A DNA stretch of 64,000 nucleotides from Kribbella sp. NBC_01245 (lineage in GTDB: Bacteria > Actinomycetota > Actinomycetes > Propionibacteriales > Kribbellaceae), in the NCBI RefSeq assembly GCF_036226525.1, contig NZ_CP108487.1, positions 5,580,001-5,644,000 of the forward strand. Direction: 5' to 3'. Positions 61,445 to 64,000 of this stretch are shown piece after piece. A program made the translations under genes and the position numbers. Below the pieces are notes generated by a model. That model was given only the letters and a program-made list of their open reading frames with translations. It ran no database searches and was not told where the DNA came from. Within the stretch, counting starts at the first letter, position 1. Each line of letters begins with the position of its first letter.

Positions 61445-63121
61445 ATGGTTGATGCGCGCGCGGTGCCGGAGTGGGCCGACAGTGAGGTGCCCGATGAGAC
61501 CTTGGATCCGCAGGGGGTGTCGCGGCGGAATCTGATCCGCGGTGCGGGCTTGCTGGGGGCGGGTTTCGCGGTCGGGATGCCGGGCACGGCCTCGGCCACG
61601 GCGGCGGGCGGTACGTCGTACGGGTCGGGTAATGATCCAGCGCTGGTCTACCTGGTGGGCGATCATCACGTGCACAGCCGGTACAGCCATGACGCGAAGT
61701 ACGACTTCGGGCAGCTGGCGTTGCGGGGGTCGCAGTTCGGGCTGGACTGGATGGCGTTCACCGAGCACGCGAACTTCGGTCATGCCGACAAGGGCGCGGA
61801 GGCCGAGCGGCAGGAGATCCTCAAGGCGCGGGCGGAGAACCCGCGGATGCTGATCTTCCAGGGGCTCGAGTGGTACATCCCGGCGGCCGAACACGGCACC
61901 GTGCTGGTCGCGCCCGGTCCGAACGAGGCCGAGCTGCTGCGCCGGTTCGAGCGCGAGTGGGACGGCAAACTGACCGGCCGGGCCGACAGTACGCCGGCCA
62001 ACGAGGAGCACGCGGTCAAGGCATTGCGCTGGCTGGCCGACCAGAAGCGGGCCGGGTTCGTCGACGACGTGCTGGTGTTCGCGAACCACCCGATGCGACT
62101 CGGGATCGACGCGCCGCACGAGCTCCGCGGCTGGCGTGATGCCGTCGCCGGGGTCTGCGTGGGGATGGAAGGCGCGCCTGGTTCGCAAGGGGATGCCGAG
62201 CCGGCGTGGGTGGCGTTCCGCGGCGCGACCAACGCGCAGCGCGGGGAGTACGTCAACGCGCCGAGGGCCGACAGCTTCGCGGGTTATCCGGCCGACGCCT
62301 ATCGAACGTACGGCGGGTTCGACTGGGCCACGGCGACGGTCGGCGGTCTGTGGGACGCGATGCTCGCCGAGGGCAAACTATTCTCGATCACCTCGAACTC
62401 CGACAATCATCGGACCATTTGGGACACCTGGCGCGACGGCGTCTTCCCGCCCGGGGAGAACTTCGACTCGCTCGGCTGGAAGCCCTCACCCACCGACAGC
62501 GGTACGCCGCAGCCGGGGTCCGACTTCTGGCCCGGGCAGTTCAGCCGGACCCACGTGGGCGTCGAGCGGTATGGCTATCTGGACGTGATGGCCGGTCTGC
62601 GGTCCGGCCGGGTCTGGGTCGACCACGGCCAACTGGTCGACGGTATCGACGTACGCCTGGTGCCGGCCGGTTCTAGGGAAAGCCACCGCGGTACGACGCT
62701 GGGCGGCAGGCTGTCGGTCCACCGCGGCGAGCGCCTCGAGCTGCGCATCACCGTGACCAGCGCGACCCGGCCGAACTTCCACGGGCTGCTGCCGCGACTC
62801 GCTCACCTCGACGTCATCCGTGGGGTCGTGACGGGCAAACCCGCGGATCCCGACGGCTGGAAAGCACCGGATACAAGGGTTTTCGACCAGGTGGACGTGA
62901 GCAAGCGAACCGGGACTTACACCGTGCGGATCCCGTTGGGGCGGGCCGAGCGCTCGCACTACGTCCGGGTCCGCGGGAGCGACGGCCGCCGTAACGGGCC
63001 GGGTTACCTGGGGCGCGCGATCGACCCGAGCGGGCCGATCCAGCACCCCACGAACGACGGCGATCCGTGGCTCGACACCTGGCTCTACACCAACCCGATC
63101 TTCGTGGACGTCCACCGCTGA
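61445..63121 (+). CDS. Tat-exported PHP-domain phosphoesterase-like protein
   Basis: A 558-residue protein. SRRNLIRGAGLLGAGFAVG at about residues 26-44 is a twin-arginine signal, cleaved near ASA. The PHP domain follows: GDHHVHSRYSHDA and FTEHANFGH supply metal ligands, with further histidines in FANHPMR and SNSDNHRTIWDTW. PHP proteins are metal-dependent phosphoesterases; extracellular members have unknown substrates. A beta-rich C-terminal domain (about 400-558) may bind a ligand. ATG 61445 is chosen as the first in-frame start before the Tat signal. Confidence 0.88.
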   Translation: MVDARAVPEWADSEVPDETLDPQGVSRRNLIRGAGLLGAGFAVGMPGTASATAAGGTSYGSGNDPALVYLVGDHHVHSRYSHDAKYDFGQLALRGSQFGLDWMAFTEHANFGHADKGAEAERQEILKARAENPRMLIFQGLEWYIPAAEHGTVLVAPGPNEAELLRRFEREWDGKLTGRADSTPANEEHAVKALRWLADQKRAGFVDDVLVFANHPMRLGIDAPHELRGWRDAVAGVCVGMEGAPGSQGDAEPAWVAFRGATNAQRGEYVNAPRADSFAGYPADAYRTYGGFDWATATVGGLWDAMLAEGKLFSITSNSDNHRTIWDTWRDGVFPPGENFDSLGWKPSPTDSGTPQPGSDFWPGQFSRTHVGVERYGYLDVMAGLRSGRVWVDHGQLVDGIDVRLVPAGSRESHRGTTLGGRLSVHRGERLELRITVTSATRPNFHGLLPRLAHLDVIRGVVTGKPADPDGWKAPDTRVFDQVDVSKRTGTYTVRIPLGRAERSHYVRVRGSDGRRNGPGYLGRAIDPSGPIQHPTNDGDPWLDTWLYTNPIFVDVHR

Positions 63122-63154
63122 GTGGGTTCTTGGTGTAGCGGGGACACTGGGGAT

Positions 63155-64000
63155 ATGGCCCCTGGTGTGCTCGATCCCGTCCGCGACGGGCTGGCCCGGA
63201 TGATCATGACCAAGGTCGCCGGCCCGGATCCGCACGCGGCGCGGTTGTTCGTGCACGAGAGTCCGGGCGAGCGGTGGTTCGCGCCGGACCGCCCGATTCG
63301 CCGTGTGCATGGGGATGCGTCGATGTTCGTCGGCGGATTGCGCGCGCTGTTGCTGCAATCGTTGCACCCGCTCGCGATGGCGGCCGTGTCGGCTCACTCG
63401 GGCTATCGCGGCGATCCGTGGGGCCGCTTACAACGGACTAGCTACTTTCTCGCGATCACGACGTACGGCGCGGCCGCTGATGCCGAGGCGGCGGTTGAAC
63501 GCGTGCGGGCCGTCCACGAGCGCGTGCGCGGCACGAGTCCGGATGGCGTTAAGTACGTCGCGTCCGACCCGCATCTGCTCAAGTGGGTGCACGTCGCGGA
63601 GGTGGACAGCTTCCTCGCGGCACACCAGCGGTACGGCGTGAACCCGCTCGACGCTCTCGGGCGCGACGGCTATGTGGCCGATATGGCTCGGGTGGCTCGC
63701 GCGTTGGGCGTGGTGGATCCGCCTGAGACCGAGGCGGAACTACGCGAGGCGCTGGCGTCGTACCGGCCGGAGTTGCGCGGTACGGCTGCGGCACGGGAGA
63801 CGGCTCGCTTCATGTTGGTGCATCCACCGGTGCCACTGTTCGCCCGTCCGGCGTACGGCGTCCTCACCGCGGCAGCCGTTGGCCTGCTGCCGTGGTGGAC
63901 CCGCTGGCCGCTACACCTGCCGTACTTGCCGTTGGCCGAGGCCACGTTGGTCCGGGCCTCTGGCACTGCTCTGACCAGCACGATCCGCTGGGCCCTCACC
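63155..64000 (+). CDS. Oxygenase MpaB family protein (DUF2236), 3' end outside window
   Basis: The first 282 codons of a gene running off the window. DGDASMFVGGLRALLLQSLHPLAMAAV-like sequence, with the conserved HP, then YFLAITTYG and LLKWVHVAEVDSFLAAHQRYG, are signatures of the MpaB/Lcp-related haem-binding DUF2236 family, whose members include latex-clearing protein Lcp and MpaB of mycophenolic acid synthesis. ATG 63155 lies 33 bases after the PHP gene stop. The native reaction is unknown. Confidence 0.88.
   Translation, partial: MAPGVLDPVRDGLARMIMTKVAGPDPHAARLFVHESPGERWFAPDRPIRRVHGDASMFVGGLRALLLQSLHPLAMAAVSAHSGYRGDPWGRLQRTSYFLAITTYGAAADAEAAVERVRAVHERVRGTSPDGVKYVASDPHLLKWVHVAEVDSFLAAHQRYGVNPLDALGRDGYVADMARVARALGVVDPPETEAELREALASYRPELRGTAAARETARFMLVHPPVPLFARPAYGVLTAAAVGLLPWWTRWPLHLPYLPLAEATLVRASGTALTSTIRWALT

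Overview
The window is one contiguous piece of a high-GC chromosome with frequent GTG starts, many ATGA/GTGA stop-start overlaps, F420-dependent enzymes and many TetR, PadR, GntR, MarR and ROK regulators. This points to a soil actinomycete. Gene content (GH92, GH123-like and sugar ABC genes, Atu-type operon, XRE/TPR regulator) most resembles Kribbella or a close relative in the Nocardioidaceae/Kribbellaceae; that placement is inference from protein style, since no rRNA is present. No tRNA, rRNA, CRISPR array, transposase or prophage was seen.

Layout. 1-2.0 kb: PadR regulator with a DrrAB-type drug exporter. 2.1-10.1 kb: secreted GH92 alpha-mannosidase, adenosine deaminase, RidA-like protein, a deazaflavin oxidoreductase facing its TetR regulator, aat and an EcsC-family gene. 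10.4-22 kb: XRE regulator, HMG-CoA-lyase-like enzyme, GNAT, a two-gene membrane locus recalling type IV secretion parts, MarR, a membrane molybdopterin oxidoreductase, and a TetR / degenerate ATPase / YhgE-Pip unit. 22.5-34.4 kb: carbohydrate or glycolipid locus (ceramidase-like enzyme, BadF-type sugar kinase, sugar ABC transporter with ROK regulator, GH123-like DUF4091 hydrolase, GntR). 35.0-46.6 kb: nine-gene operon for branched or isoprenoid acyl-CoA catabolism (AtuA, two acyl-CoA dehydrogenases, biotin-dependent carboxylase, ligase, SDR, TetR), with a TetR-type palindrome in front. 46.5-54 kb: DUF6463/TetR pair, a NYN nuclease and a lone nucleotidyltransferase in a less GC-rich pocket, AraC/MFS pair, two tandem membrane paralogues (one apparently frameshifted), VOC and NUDIX enzymes. 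54-64 kb: hairpin array, small conserved-looking ORF, XRE/TPR regulator with GNAT, large DUF11 surface protein, lipoprotein, Tat-exported PHP-domain protein and the start of an MpaB-family oxygenase.

The unexplained content is mostly repeat and RNA-like structure. (1) Three 322-384 bp nested inverted-repeat elements (R1-R3) share a hairpin core with 28-42 bp arms and flanking 33-bp units; a fourth site (R4) holds two units only. (2) A second family has arms containing CCACTCG: a 25-bp perfect palindrome, a degenerate array, and a 34-bp perfect palindrome inserted in frame inside the biotin carboxylase. (3) At 54532-54718 five packed hairpins have unrelated stems but nearly identical TGAGGAG-type loops, a strong candidate for an undescribed structured RNA. 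(4) A textbook intrinsic terminator sits at 48377-48404 with no gene in front of it.
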